A stretch of 33,001 bases of DNA from Schlegelella_A sp038225015 (GCA_038225015.1 JBBRFB010000021.1:1-33001); one strand, 5' to 3'; shown: positions 15,210 through 23,484, numbered from the stretch's first letter. Translations and numbers: made by a program. Notes: generated by a model from the sequence alone, not told the origin.

Positions 15210-16544
15210 ATGCAAAACGACGCTCGCCGCAGGGTCCTGAAGACCATCAGCGCATTCGGTGCCGGGGTGGCCGCGCCATCCTTCTTCATCCGCAACGCCT
15301 GGGCTGCCGATTTCCGCAACGATCCGAGCAAATCCAAGATCGTGAAGTTCGGCTGGACCATCCCGCAGACGGGCGCCTACGCCGATGAAGGCGCCGACGA
15401 GCTCCGCGCCTACCAACTCGCCGTCAAGCACCTGAACGGCGACGGCGACGGCGGCATGCTCAAGACGATGAAGCCCCTGTCCCTCAAGGGCAACGGCGTC
15501 CTCGGCAAGAAGGTCGAGTACGTCACCGGCGACACCCAGACCAAGTCCGACGCCGCCCGCGCCGCCGCCAAGCGGATGATCGAGAAAGACGGCGTCATCA
15601 TGTATTCAGGCGGCTCGTCATCGGGCGTCGCCGTTGCGATCCAGTCGCTGGCGCAGGAGATGGGCATCGTCTTCATGTGCGGCCTCACGCACTCGAACGA
15701 CACCACCGGCAAGGACAAGCGGCGCTATGGCTTTCGCCACTTCTTCAATGCCTACATGTCGGGCAAGGCGCTCGGCCCGGTGCTCGGCAAGGAGTACGGC
15801 AAGGACCGCAAGGCCTATCACCTGACCGCCGACTACACCTGGGGCTGGACGCAGGAAGAGTCGATGAAGAACGCCACCGAGGCGCTCGGCTGGAAGACCG
15901 TGGCCGCGGTGCGCACGCCGCTTGGCGCCGGCGACTTCTCGCAGTACATCACCCCGGTGCTGAGTTCGGGCGCCGACGTGCTGATCCTGAACCACTACGG
16001 CAAGGACATGATCAACTCCCTGACCCAGGCGGTTCAGTTCGGCCTGCGCGACAAGCAGGTCAACGGCAAGAAGTTCGAGGTCGTCGTGCCGCTCTTCTCC
16101 GAGCTGATGGCCGAAGGCGCCGGCGATGCCATCAAGGGCATCTTCGGCACCGCCAACTGGGACTGGAAGCTCCCCGACGAAGGCACGAAGAATTTCGCGA
16201 AGTCGTTCGGCGCCGCCTATGGCCGGCCGCCGTCGCAGGCCGCCCAGACCTGCTACGTGCAGGCGCTGCTCTATGCCAACGCCTGCGAGATGGCCGGCAC
16301 CTTCTACCCGCCCGAGGTCATCAAGAAGCTCGAAGGCTTCAAGTTCGACGGCATGGGCAACGGCGCCGTCGAGTACCGGGCCGCCGACCACCAGTGCATG
16401 AAGGACGTGCTCGTCGTGCGCGGCAAGGAAAAGCCGACGAATAAGTTCGACCTGCTCGAAGTCGTCAAGGTCGTGCCGCGCGCGGAGGTCGACTACGACC
16501 CGGCGATCTTCGGCGGCTCGCTGGGGCCCTACACTCCGGCCTGA
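15210..16544 (+). CDS. Branched-chain amino acid-type ABC importer, periplasmic binding protein
   Basis: A 444-residue periplasmic-binding-fold type I protein. The N-terminus has a twin-arginine-like signal (DARRRVLKT, hydrophobic stretch, cleavage near AWA at residue 32). The mature part shows IVKFGWTIPQTGAYADEG (~43-60), GVIMYSGGSSSGVAVAIQ (ligand-site loop, ~128-145), ADYTWGWTQEESM and FSQYITPVLSSGADVLILNHYGKD, the pattern of Liv/AmiC-like binding proteins. At 444 residues it is longer than LivJ/K (~370), like relatives that bind amides, urea or aromatic acids. The ligand is unknown. A GGAGA-like run precedes ATG 15210. It heads the importer operon and is followed by a strong terminator, which should make it more abundant than the membrane subunits. 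Confidence 0.93.
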   Translation: MQNDARRRVLKTISAFGAGVAAPSFFIRNAWAADFRNDPSKSKIVKFGWTIPQTGAYADEGADELRAYQLAVKHLNGDGDGGMLKTMKPLSLKGNGVLGKKVEYVTGDTQTKSDAARAAAKRMIEKDGVIMYSGGSSSGVAVAIQSLAQEMGIVFMCGLTHSNDTTGKDKRRYGFRHFFNAYMSGKALGPVLGKEYGKDRKAYHLTADYTWGWTQEESMKNATEALGWKTVAAVRTPLGAGDFSQYITPVLSSGADVLILNHYGKDMINSLTQAVQFGLRDKQVNGKKFEVVVPLFSELMAEGAGDAIKGIFGTANWDWKLPDEGTKNFAKSFGAAYGRPPSQAAQTCYVQALLYANACEMAGTFYPPEVIKKLEGFKFDGMGNGAVEYRAADHQCMKDVLVVRGKEKPTNKFDLLEVVKVVPRAEVDYDPAIFGGSLGPYTPA

Positions 16545-16564
16545 CCATGCAGAGCTGATCCGCT

Positions 16565-16595
16565 CGAGCCGCCCGTCTGCGGGCGGCTCGTTTTT
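16565..16595 (+). terminator. Strong rho-independent terminator inside the importer operon
   Basis: CGAGCCGCCCG (16565-16575) pairs perfectly over 11 bases with CGGGCGGCTCG (16580-16590) around a TCTG loop, and TTTTT follows directly. It sits 20 bases after the binding-protein stop and before the LivH permease gene. This is the clearest intrinsic terminator in the window and probably reduces transcription into the permease genes. Confidence 0.9.
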
Positions 16596-16657
16596 CGTGG
16601 GTGTCCGACGCACCCGCGAAGACGCCATCGGATCCGCACACCGACCCCCTTCGCGCC

Positions 16658-17674
16658 ATGGATGCTTTCGTCCTCCAACTGCTGAACGGCCTCGACAAGG
16701 GCGGAGCCTACGCGCTCATCGCGCTCGGGCTCACCTTGATCTTCGGCACGCTTGGCGTCGTCAACTTCGCGCACGGCGCCCTCTTCATGCTCGGCGCCTT
16801 CTGCGCCGTCGGCATGCAGAAGCTGCTGACGCTCTCGAAGCAGGTCAAGGACACCAGCGTCACCTTCTTCGACAGCTTCACCGCTGTGCCCTACCTGAAG
16901 ATCTGGTTCGGCGATGCCGGCTTGAAGCTGATTGACTATGCGGTGCCACTCTCAATCCTCATCACCATCCCGCTAATGCTGCTGCTCGGCATCGCCATGG
17001 AGCGCGGCCTCATCCGCCACTTCTACCGGCGCACGCACGCCGACCAGATTCTCGTCACCTTCGGCCTGGCGATCGTTCTCCAGGAACTCGTGAAGGCCTA
17101 CTTCGGCGCCAACCCGATCCCGACGCCGGCCCCGGACATCGTCTCTGGCAGCGCCGACGTCGGCGCTTGGCTTGGGCTCGGCAAGGCCGTTGTCTATCCG
17201 TGGTGGCGGCTCGTGTACTTCGGCTTCTCCGCACTAGTGATCGCGATGGTGTTCGCCTTCCTACAGTTCACCACCTTCGGCATGGTCGTGCGTGCGGGCA
17301 TGCGCGACCGCGAGACCGTGGGCCTGCTCGGCATCAACATCCAGCGCCGCTTCACCATCGTGTTCGGCATCGCCGTCATCGTCGCCGGCGTCGCCGGCGC
17401 GATGTACACGCCGATCCTGCCGCCCGACTACCACATGGGCATGGACTTCCTCGTCCTGTCGTTCGTCGTCGTTGTGGTCGGCGGCATGGGCTCGCTGCCG
17501 GGTGCCGTCGCGGCCGGCTTCCTGCTCGGCATCCTGCAGTCGTTCGCCTCGATGAACGAGATCAAGAGCATTATTCCCGGCATCGACCAGATCATCATCT
17601 ACCTGGTCGCCGTCATCATCCTGCTCACCATGCCGCGCGGCCTTTTCGGCCGCAAGGGCGTGATGGAGGACTAG
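16658..17674 (+). CDS. livH: ABC importer permease LivH
   Basis: A 338-residue inner membrane protein. It opens with QLLNGLDKGGAYALIALGLTLIFGTLGVVNFAHGALFMLGAF, the classic LivH start, and later shows ADQILVTFGLAIVLQE, MVVRAGMRDRETVGLLGIN (the coupling-helix region that contacts the ATPase) and VVVVGGMGSLPGAVAAGFLLG. ATG 16658 is chosen over GTG 16601 because the GTG lies only five bases past the terminator T-run and adds a non-conserved polar leader. The protein is longer than LivH of enteric bacteria (~308), mainly because of an extra ~40-residue polar insert after the second helix (around KQVKDTSVTFFDSF). It pairs with LivM to form the membrane channel. Confidence 0.92.
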   Translation: MDAFVLQLLNGLDKGGAYALIALGLTLIFGTLGVVNFAHGALFMLGAFCAVGMQKLLTLSKQVKDTSVTFFDSFTAVPYLKIWFGDAGLKLIDYAVPLSILITIPLMLLLGIAMERGLIRHFYRRTHADQILVTFGLAIVLQELVKAYFGANPIPTPAPDIVSGSADVGAWLGLGKAVVYPWWRLVYFGFSALVIAMVFAFLQFTTFGMVVRAGMRDRETVGLLGINIQRRFTIVFGIAVIVAGVAGAMYTPILPPDYHMGMDFLVLSFVVVVVGGMGSLPGAVAAGFLLGILQSFASMNEIKSIIPGIDQIIIYLVAVIILLTMPRGLFGRKGVMED

Positions 17675-17679
17675 GCGCC

Positions 17680-18837
17680 ATGACCCGCCGCAACGACCTC
17701 CTCCTCTTTGTCGCCTTCTCGGTGGCGGTGCTGCTAATGCCGATCTGGCTGAAGCCGATCGGCGCCGGCTACCCCGATCTGCTGCAGAAGTTCGCCATCT
17801 ACGGCATCTTCGCGATCGGCTTCAACATCCTGTTCGGGCTGACCGGCTACCTCTCGTTCGGCCACGCCGCGTTCCTCGGCGTCGGCTCGTATACGGCGGT
17901 GTGGTCGTTCAAGCTGCTGAGCATGAACGTGCTGCCGGCGATCTTCTTCAGCGTCCTGACGGCCGGCCTCTTCGCGCTCGTCATCGGCTTCGTCAGCCTG
18001 CGCCGCTCGGGGATCTACTTCTCGATCCTGACGTTGGCGTTCGCGCAGATGTCCTACAACCTCGCGTACTCGGTGCTAACGCCGATCACCAACGGCGAGA
18101 CCGGCCTGCAGCTGTCGCGTGCCGACCCGCGTGTCATCGACCGCCTGTTCGCCGCCCCCGCGGCGGGCATTCCGAGCACGACCCTGTTCGGCCTGCCGAT
18201 GAACGGCTACCCGGGCTTCTACTTCTGCGCGGTTCTGCTGATCATCTGCTTCTATATCGCGATGCGCATTGCGCGCTCGCCGTTCGGGCTGATCCTGACG
18301 GCGATCAAGTCGAACCAGAACCGGCTCAAGTACGCCGGCATCCACACTCGGCCGTACGCGCTCACCGCGTTCGTCATCTCGGGCTGCTTCGCCGGCCTGG
18401 CGGGCGCGCTGCTGGCCGTGACGGACCCTCTCGCCGGTGCCGAGCGCATGCAGTGGACGGCGTCGGGCGAGGTCGTGCTGATGACCATTCTCGGCGGCGT
18501 CGGCACGCTCGTCGGGCCGGTGCTGGGCGCGGCCATCATCAAGTACTTCGAGAACATCTTCTCGTCGTTCAACGCGCAGACGCTGCATGCCTTCTTCGGC
18601 TTGCTACCTGATGCGATCGAGCGACCGATCACGGCGGTGGCCGGGCTCTTCGTCGGCGCCGGCTGGCAACTGACGCTCGGCGTCCTGTTCATGGTCCTCG
18701 TCATCTTCCTGCCCGGCGGCGTGATGGAAGGCATCCGACGCCTATGGGCGCTCTGGAAGCGCAAGCGCCGGCCGCCGCCTGCGGCACCCACGCGCTCGCC
18801 TGCCGACACGCCGGTGCGTCGTCCGGCCGCCGTCTAG
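17680..18837 (+). CDS. livM: ABC importer permease LivM
   Basis: A 385-residue multi-span permease. Diagnostic stretches are YGIFAIGFNILFGLTGYLSFGHAAFLGVG (~40-70), SGIYFSILTLAFAQM, RIARSPFGLILTAIKSNQNRLKYAGI (coupling-helix region), and MTILGGVGTLVGPVLGAAIIKYFE. A basic and proline-rich cytoplasmic tail ends the protein (KRKRRPPPAAPTR). ATG 17680 is five bases after the livH stop, so the two are surely co-translated. It forms the second half of the importer channel. Confidence 0.94.
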   Translation: MTRRNDLLLFVAFSVAVLLMPIWLKPIGAGYPDLLQKFAIYGIFAIGFNILFGLTGYLSFGHAAFLGVGSYTAVWSFKLLSMNVLPAIFFSVLTAGLFALVIGFVSLRRSGIYFSILTLAFAQMSYNLAYSVLTPITNGETGLQLSRADPRVIDRLFAAPAAGIPSTTLFGLPMNGYPGFYFCAVLLIICFYIAMRIARSPFGLILTAIKSNQNRLKYAGIHTRPYALTAFVISGCFAGLAGALLAVTDPLAGAERMQWTASGEVVLMTILGGVGTLVGPVLGAAIIKYFENIFSSFNAQTLHAFFGLLPDAIERPITAVAGLFVGAGWQLTLGVLFMVLVIFLPGGVMEGIRRLWALWKRKRRPPPAAPTRSPADTPVRRPAAV

Positions 18838-18860
18838 AGCTTCCTGGAGACCGCCGGCCG

Positions 18861-19616
18861 ATGTCGATCCTTCATGTCAAGGGCGTGAGCAAGAGCTTCG
18901 CCGGCCTTCGCGCGCTGGACGACGTGAACCTCGCCATCGAGGAAGGCAGCGTGCACGCGATCATCGGCCCGAACGGCGCCGGCAAGTCGACCCTGCTCAA
19001 CTGCTTTGTCGGCCGCCTGACGCCCGACACCGGCTCGGTCACCTTCGCCGGCCGCTCGCTGATCGGCCTGGCACCGCACGAGATCAACCAGGCCGGGGTC
19101 GTGCGCGTGTTCCAGACGCCGGAGATCTTCGGCGAGCTGAGCCTGCTCGACAACGTCATGATCCCGACGCTGGCGCGTCGCGACGGCGCTTTTCGAGTCA
19201 ACGCCTGGCCCCGCACCGACGCCCAGGCGGCGGTGCGCGAGCGCGCCGAACACATGCTCGTCGACGTCGGCCTGATCGGCCAGCGGCACACGCCGGCGCA
19301 CAGCCTGTCGCGCGGCGACAAGCGCCGGCTCGAGCTGGCGATGTGCCTTGTGCAGGACCCCAAGCTGCTGCTGCTCGACGAGCCGACCGCGGGCATGTCG
19401 CGGGCCGACACCAACACCACGATCGACCTGCTGCAGCGCATCGGCGACGGCAAGGTCACCAAGGTCATCATCGAGCACGACATGCACGTCGTCTTCTCGC
19501 TCGCCAGCCGCATCAGCGTGCTGGCCCAGGGCACCGTCATCGCCGAGGGCGACCCGGCTTCGATCAAGGGCGATCCGCGGGTTCAGGAAGCGTATCTCGG
19601 CGGAGCCCACCTGTGA
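18861..19616 (+). CDS. livG: ABC importer ATP-binding protein LivG
   Basis: A 251-residue ATPase. Walker A is GPNGAGKST (~37-45), the Q-loop is in VFQTPEIFGELSLLDNV, Walker B is LLLLDEPTAGM, and the switch His lies in IIEHDMHVV. The signature sequence reads LSRGDKRRLELA, with Lys where most family members have Gln (LSxGxQ/E). This is a mild departure, also seen in some Liv-type subunits. ATG 18861 has GGAG 12 bases upstream. Its stop overlaps the GTG start of livF (GTGA). Confidence 0.94.
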   Translation: MSILHVKGVSKSFAGLRALDDVNLAIEEGSVHAIIGPNGAGKSTLLNCFVGRLTPDTGSVTFAGRSLIGLAPHEINQAGVVRVFQTPEIFGELSLLDNVMIPTLARRDGAFRVNAWPRTDAQAAVRERAEHMLVDVGLIGQRHTPAHSLSRGDKRRLELAMCLVQDPKLLLLDEPTAGMSRADTNTTIDLLQRIGDGKVTKVIIEHDMHVVFSLASRISVLAQGTVIAEGDPASIKGDPRVQEAYLGGAHL

Positions 19617-20374
19617 TCGACACGCCTGCCTCTTCTGCCGCGGCCGTCGCCATGCCCTCGGCCGTCGCGCCGGCGTACTTCGCCTGTCGCGACATCCACT
19701 CCTACTACGGCGAGAGCTATATCGTCCAGGGCGTCAGCTTCGAGGTGAAGAAGGGCGAGATCGTGGCCCTGCTCGGGCGCAACGGCGCCGGCAAGACGTC
19801 GACGCTTCGCTCGATCGCCCGGCTCGACGCCCCGGCGCTGAACAGGGGCGAGATCTGGCTCGACGGGCAGCCGCTGCACACGATGGGCGCCTGGCAGGCG
19901 TCGCGCGCCGGCGTCGGCCTGGTGCCCGAGGACCGGCGCATCATCCCCAGCCTGACCGTCGAGGAGAACCTGCAACTGGCGCAGATCGAAAAGCCAGTCG
20001 GCTGGTCGATCGAGCGACTTTACGAGCACTTCCCGCGCCTGGCCGAGCGCAGGAAGCAGGAGGCCGTGACGATGTCGGGAGGCGAGCAGCAGATGCTTGC
20101 CGTGGCGCGCGCCCTCGCGCGCGACGTGAAGCTGCTGCTACTCGACGAGCCCTACGAAGGGCTGGCGCCGGTGATCGTCCAGGAGATCGAGAAGATCCTC
20201 GAGGAGATCAAGAAGCTGGGCTTCACGACCATCATCGTCGAACAGAACGCTATCGCCGCGCTGCATCTGTCGGATCGCGCGCTCATCCTCGACATGGGCG
20301 AGATCGTTTTCGACGGGACGGCGCGCGAGGTGATCGAGAACGAAGAGCTGCGCCAGCAGTACCTGGCGATCTGA
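19613..20374 (+). CDS. livF: ABC importer ATP-binding protein LivF
   Basis: A 253-residue ATPase starting at GTG 19613, which overlaps the livG stop. Walker A is GRNGAGKTS (~59-67), the signature is MSGGEQQMLAVARAL, Walker B is LLLLDEPYEGLAP, and the switch region is IIVEQNAIAALHLSD. VPEDRRIIPSLTVEENL is typical of LivF. The first ~25 residues are an Ala-rich leader absent from most relatives; the conserved part starts at YFACRDIHSYYGES. It energises import with LivG. The stop TGA 20372-20374 is followed in the same frame by the receiver remnant. Confidence 0.94.
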   Translation: MIDTPASSAAAVAMPSAVAPAYFACRDIHSYYGESYIVQGVSFEVKKGEIVALLGRNGAGKTSTLRSIARLDAPALNRGEIWLDGQPLHTMGAWQASRAGVGLVPEDRRIIPSLTVEENLQLAQIEKPVGWSIERLYEHFPRLAERRKQEAVTMSGGEQQMLAVARALARDVKLLLLDEPYEGLAPVIVQEIEKILEEIKKLGFTTIIVEQNAIAALHLSDRALILDMGEIVFDGTAREVIENEELRQQYLAI

Positions 20375-20518
20375 TCCGCGGGTCTTCGACCCGGCAACGA
20401 GACCGTGCTCGTCGTCGAGGATGAAGACGCGGTGCGGGCGTCGACGATCGAGGTGCTGCGCGAGCTCGGCTACCGCTTTCTCGCCTTCAGCGACCCCGAC
20501 GAGGCGCTGACGCGGCCG
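20375..20518 (+). pseudogene. Truncated response-regulator receiver domain remnant
   Basis: Directly after the livF stop, in the same frame, the sequence reads PGNETVLVVEDEDAVR followed by ASTIEVLRELGYRFLAFSD and PDEALT. This is the first ~40 residues of a receiver domain as found at the end of hybrid histidine kinases: beta-1 with the acidic pair, helix 1, beta-2 and the start of helix 2. It then loses all similarity near 20518. The phospho-acceptor Asp, switch Thr and Lys are missing, and there is no start codon of its own with a ribosome-binding site, so it cannot work as a receiver. It differs clearly from the receiver at 12905, so it is not a copy of that gene. The minus-strand Rieske gene ends inside it. 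Confidence 0.7.
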
Positions 20519-21725
20519 ACGGCGCCTGAGGCGCGGCCAGCGCGGCAGCGATGCGCTCGTGAAACCAGCCGAGCGCCTGCTCGGCGCGGCCAGCCGTCAG
20601 CCAGACGTTGGCGCCGCTCGCCAGGCCCTTCTGGATGCCGACGGCGCAGGCGATGTCCTCCTTCTGGAACACGCCTTCCTCGATCAGGCGAAAGGTCTTC
20701 TCCCAGTGCGGCGCCCAGTCGGGCGTGGCCCGATCGGCCGGGATGAGCATGCGATGCACCCAGTGCAGGGTGCCGGCGGCCACCGGGTAGAGCGTGATCA
20801 GGCTCAGGTAGTCGGGGTGGAAGATCGTGATCGTGTTCGGGAAGACGACGTGGCTCGGCGTCACCAGCTCGCAAAGGGTCGCCATGTCGGCCGGCGGCGC
20901 CGCGCCCGCATCGCGCGCCCAGGTCTCGGCGGCGCGGCGGGCCACGAGCGACTGCACGTGCGGCCCGAAGCGCGTCGTGCCGGTGACGCCGTCGGCGAAG
21001 AACGGGTAGATCGTCGCCTTGTGCAGGACGCGGATGTGGTACGCCTCGAGGAAGGCATCGATGATGAGCTTCCAGTTTGCCGGGTAGTCGGCGCGCACGG
21101 TGCGAAAGTGGACGAGCCCGCCGATGTCGTAGAAGGGCAGCTCGTCGTCGAGGCCTTCGAGGAAGCCCGCCACGTCGATGGCCGCGCCGGGCGTCGGCAG
21201 CACCCAGAGCAGGCCGTGCCGTTCCTCGCATGGCACGGCGACGAGGCTGGTCGCGGCGGCGCCGCCGTCGTCAAAGGCCTCGGCGTGCAGGCGGTGGCGC
21301 AGCGTGCCGTCGAGCCGGTACGTCCAGCCGTGGTACGGGCAGACGATGCTCGGGTGTGCGGCCGCGCAGGCGACGTTGTCGACCAGGCGCATGCCGCGAT
21401 GGCGGCAGACGTTGAGGAAGGCCCGGAACCGCCCGTCGCCGTCGCGGGCCAGGAGCAGGGGCAGCCCGTAGTCGTCGTGGGCCATCACCTGCCCGGCGGC
21501 GAGCTCGCTGCCGTGGCCGACGACGAGCGGCAGGCTGCGGAACAGCCGTTCGACCTCGGCATCGCGCACCGCCGGGCTGCAGTAGCGGTCGACCGGAATA
21601 TGCGCCTCGGCCACCGCCGAGGCCTGCCAATCGGGCTCGCCCGAGAGCACCTGGACACGGATGCGCTCGAGTTGCAAGGCGGTGGAGGGCGGCAGGCTCA
21701 TCGACGGCGGTCGGGTTGCCGCCAT
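20487..21725 (-). CDS. Rieske non-heme iron oxygenase alpha subunit (second, distinct)
   Basis: A 412-residue aromatic-ring-hydroxylating-type oxygenase. ATG 21725 is chosen because GAGG lies six bases upstream; ATG 21701 lacks one. Rieske ligands are C107-R-H109 (NVCRHRGMRL) and C129-x2-H132 (CPYHGWTY). The catalytic iron region reads NWKLIIDAFLEAYHIRVLHK, giving candidate ligands H230 and H235 with acidic D223 and E227. It belongs to a different branch from the oxygenase at 972. No ferredoxin or reductase gene adjoins it; the neighbour is a divergent dehydrogenase. Its last ~10 residues (SAPRRGR end) are read from the antisense of the receiver remnant, so the natural C-terminus appears replaced. 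The catalytic part is intact. Confidence 0.92.
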   Translation of the reverse strand: MAATRPPSMSLPPSTALQLERIRVQVLSGEPDWQASAVAEAHIPVDRYCSPAVRDAEVERLFRSLPLVVGHGSELAAGQVMAHDDYGLPLLLARDGDGRFRAFLNVCRHRGMRLVDNVACAAAHPSIVCPYHGWTYRLDGTLRHRLHAEAFDDGGAAATSLVAVPCEERHGLLWVLPTPGAAIDVAGFLEGLDDELPFYDIGGLVHFRTVRADYPANWKLIIDAFLEAYHIRVLHKATIYPFFADGVTGTTRFGPHVQSLVARRAAETWARDAGAAPPADMATLCELVTPSHVVFPNTITIFHPDYLSLITLYPVAAGTLHWVHRMLIPADRATPDWAPHWEKTFRLIEEGVFQKEDIACAVGIQKGLASGANVWLTAGRAEQALGWFHERIAAALAAPQAPSAASAPRRGR

Positions 21726-21769
21726 TTTCCGCCTCGACCGCCTGCTGTGCCAGCCGCGCCGCGACAATC

Positions 21770-22555
21770 ATGTCGATGAACGCTTCCACCCTCTCCCGGG
21801 CGCCCAGGTTCGCCGGCAAGGTCGCCCTCGTCACCGGCGGCAACAGCGGCATCGGCCTGGCGGTGGCGCGCGGCCTGGCCGCCGAGGGCGCGCGCGTGGT
21901 CGTCGCCGGCCGCCAGGCGGGCACCGTGGCCGCAGCCGCCGCCGAGCTCGGCAGCGGCGCGCTCGGCGTCGTCGCCGACTGCAGTCGCCTCGACGAGATC
22001 GACCGGCTGGTCGCGGCGACGAAATCCTTCGCCGGCGGCCGGCTCGACATCGTCTTCGCCAACGCCGGCATCGCCACCTTCGGCCCGGTCGCCTCGACCA
22101 CCGAGGCGCAGTACGACGAGCTGATGAACGTGAACCTGAAAGGCGTCTACTTCACGGTGCAGAAGGCGTTGGCGCTGATGGGCGAAGGCGGCGCGATCGT
22201 CCTCAATGCCTCGGTCGCCGCCGGCAAGGGCAACCCGACGGGCTCGCTCTACGGCGCGAGCAAGGCTGCGGTTCGCTCGCTCGGTCGCACGCTGGCCTCG
22301 GAACTGGTGGCGCGCCGGATTCGCGTCAACGTCGTCAGCCCGGGGCCGATCGAGACGCCGCTCTTCGGTCGCGTCGGCGGCATGGCGCAGGGCGCCGTCC
22401 GCGACATGGAAAAAGCCTGGACCGAGCGCAATCCGATGAAGCGCTTCGGCACCGTGGACGAGGTGGCGGCGGCGGTGCTGTTTCTCGCTTCGGACGCCGC
22501 CTCGTACATCACCGGCGTCGATTTGCTGGTGGACGGTGGGCTGGGCAGCTTCTGA
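21770..22555 (+). CDS. Short-chain dehydrogenase/reductase (SDR)
   Basis: A 261-residue classical SDR oxidoreductase. The cofactor motif is TGGNSGIG (T22-G29), the NAG motif is at 98-100, and the catalytic triad residues are S148, Y161 and K165 (YGASK), with Asn in the ELMNVNLKG helix. RIRVNVVSPGPIETPLF and the SYITGVDLLVDGGLG ending are family-typical. The residues after beta-2 are AGRQ, so NADP is possible. Substrate is unknown. ATG 21770 is chosen; ATG 21776 is equally near and neither has a clear ribosome-binding site. It is divergent from the Rieske gene across only 44 bases, suggesting shared control and perhaps oxidation of a diol or alcohol made by that oxygenase. Confidence 0.92.
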   Translation: MSMNASTLSRAPRFAGKVALVTGGNSGIGLAVARGLAAEGARVVVAGRQAGTVAAAAAELGSGALGVVADCSRLDEIDRLVAATKSFAGGRLDIVFANAGIATFGPVASTTEAQYDELMNVNLKGVYFTVQKALALMGEGGAIVLNASVAAGKGNPTGSLYGASKAAVRSLGRTLASELVARRIRVNVVSPGPIETPLFGRVGGMAQGAVRDMEKAWTERNPMKRFGTVDEVAAAVLFLASDAASYITGVDLLVDGGLGSF

Positions 22556-22563
22556 GGCGGACA

Positions 22564-22586
22564 ACGCGAGACGCTGGTTCTCGCGT
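22564..22586. terminator. Hairpin between convergent SDR and xdhC genes
   Basis: ACGCGAGA (22564-22571) and TCTCGCGT (22579-22586) are perfect arms around a seven-base loop, nine bases after the SDR stop. It is placed to end transcription of the convergent genes, though no T-run follows. A second structure, CTGACGA-A-TCGTCAG (22601-22615), overlaps the xdhC stop codon. Confidence 0.45.
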
Positions 22587-22611
22587 CGGGCGGCGCAGGT
22601 CTGACGAATCG

Positions 22612-23484
22612 TCAGTCGCCGGTGGCCGATAACGCGTCGGGTATCGAGCCGGCTGTCGAGCCGGCGACGCGCCCGGCTTGCATCAGCAACTGGGCGACGA
22701 CTGCCGCGGCGATGACTTCCGGCGCCTTTCCGGAGACGCCGGGAATGCCGATCGGACACGTCATGTGCGCGATCGACGCCGCCGCAACGCCGCGGGCCTG
22801 CAGGCGATGGGCGAACGTGGCCCGCTTGGTGCGCGAGCCGATCAGGCCGAGAAATCCGAAGTCGCCGCGGCCGAGGATCGCCTCGGTGATCCGCAGGTCG
22901 AGCGCGTGCTCGTGGGTCAGCACGAGGTAGAACGCGCCCGCGGGGGCATGACGCACCTCGGCCTCGACAGTATCGACGGCGATCCGGCGGATGTGCGCTG
23001 GCCAGAGTGAGCCGAGGCCGGTCGTCGGCGGAAATTCCTCGTCGCGCTCGTCGAACCAGTCGACCTCGACGTCGAGCGTGGCGAGCAGCGTCGCGATGGC
23101 GCGGCCGACGTGGCCGGCTCCGTGCAGCTGCAGGTGAAAGAGCGGCGCTGCGGCCGGCCAGCGGGCGAGCGCGGCATCGTCGAGCGGCACCAGCGCCAGC
23201 TCGACGCTGCCGCCGCAGCACTGCCCGAGCGACGGGCCGAGAGCGAAGCGCTCGTGCCGCGGCATGCGCTCGTCGCGGGCGAGCATGGCGCGTGCGGCAG
23301 TGATCGCCTTCAGCTCGAGATGGCCGCCGCCGATCGTTCCGGCAATGGCGCCGACGCTCACGAGCATGCGCGTGCCCGCACCGCGCGGCACCGATCCGCG
23401 GGCGTGCAGCACCTCGACGACGACGGCGGCGGTCTCGGCCTCGAGCCAGGCGCGTGCAGTGGCGCGAACGACGCTGGGGGTCAT
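22612..23484 (-). CDS. xdhC: Xanthine dehydrogenase accessory protein XdhC
   Basis: A 290-residue cytoplasmic maturation factor that binds molybdenum cofactor, promotes its sulfuration and inserts it into XdhB. The N-terminal XdhC domain has HARGSVPRGAGTRMLV (~27-42), GTIGGGHLE (~49-57) and the conserved Cys pair in GQCCGGSVEL (~90). The C-terminal Rossmann domain has LHGAGHVGRAIATLL (~123-137) and the IGSRTKRATFAHRL and PIGIPG motifs. ATG 23484 overlaps the xdhB stop by four bases (ATGA). It is the last gene of the xdhABC operon. Confidence 0.95.
   Translation of the reverse strand: MTPSVVRATARAWLEAETAAVVVEVLHARGSVPRGAGTRMLVSVGAIAGTIGGGHLELKAITAARAMLARDERMPRHERFALGPSLGQCCGGSVELALVPLDDAALARWPAAAPLFHLQLHGAGHVGRAIATLLATLDVEVDWFDERDEEFPPTTGLGSLWPAHIRRIAVDTVEAEVRHAPAGAFYLVLTHEHALDLRITEAILGRGDFGFLGLIGSRTKRATFAHRLQARGVAAASIAHMTCPIGIPGVSGKAPEVIAAAVVAQLLMQAGRVAGSTAGSIPDALSATGD

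Noticed and set aside
16601..16657. GTG start for LivH at 16601
   Set aside because: It lies five bases after the terminator T-run and adds 19 polar, non-conserved residues; ATG 16658 fits the family start.
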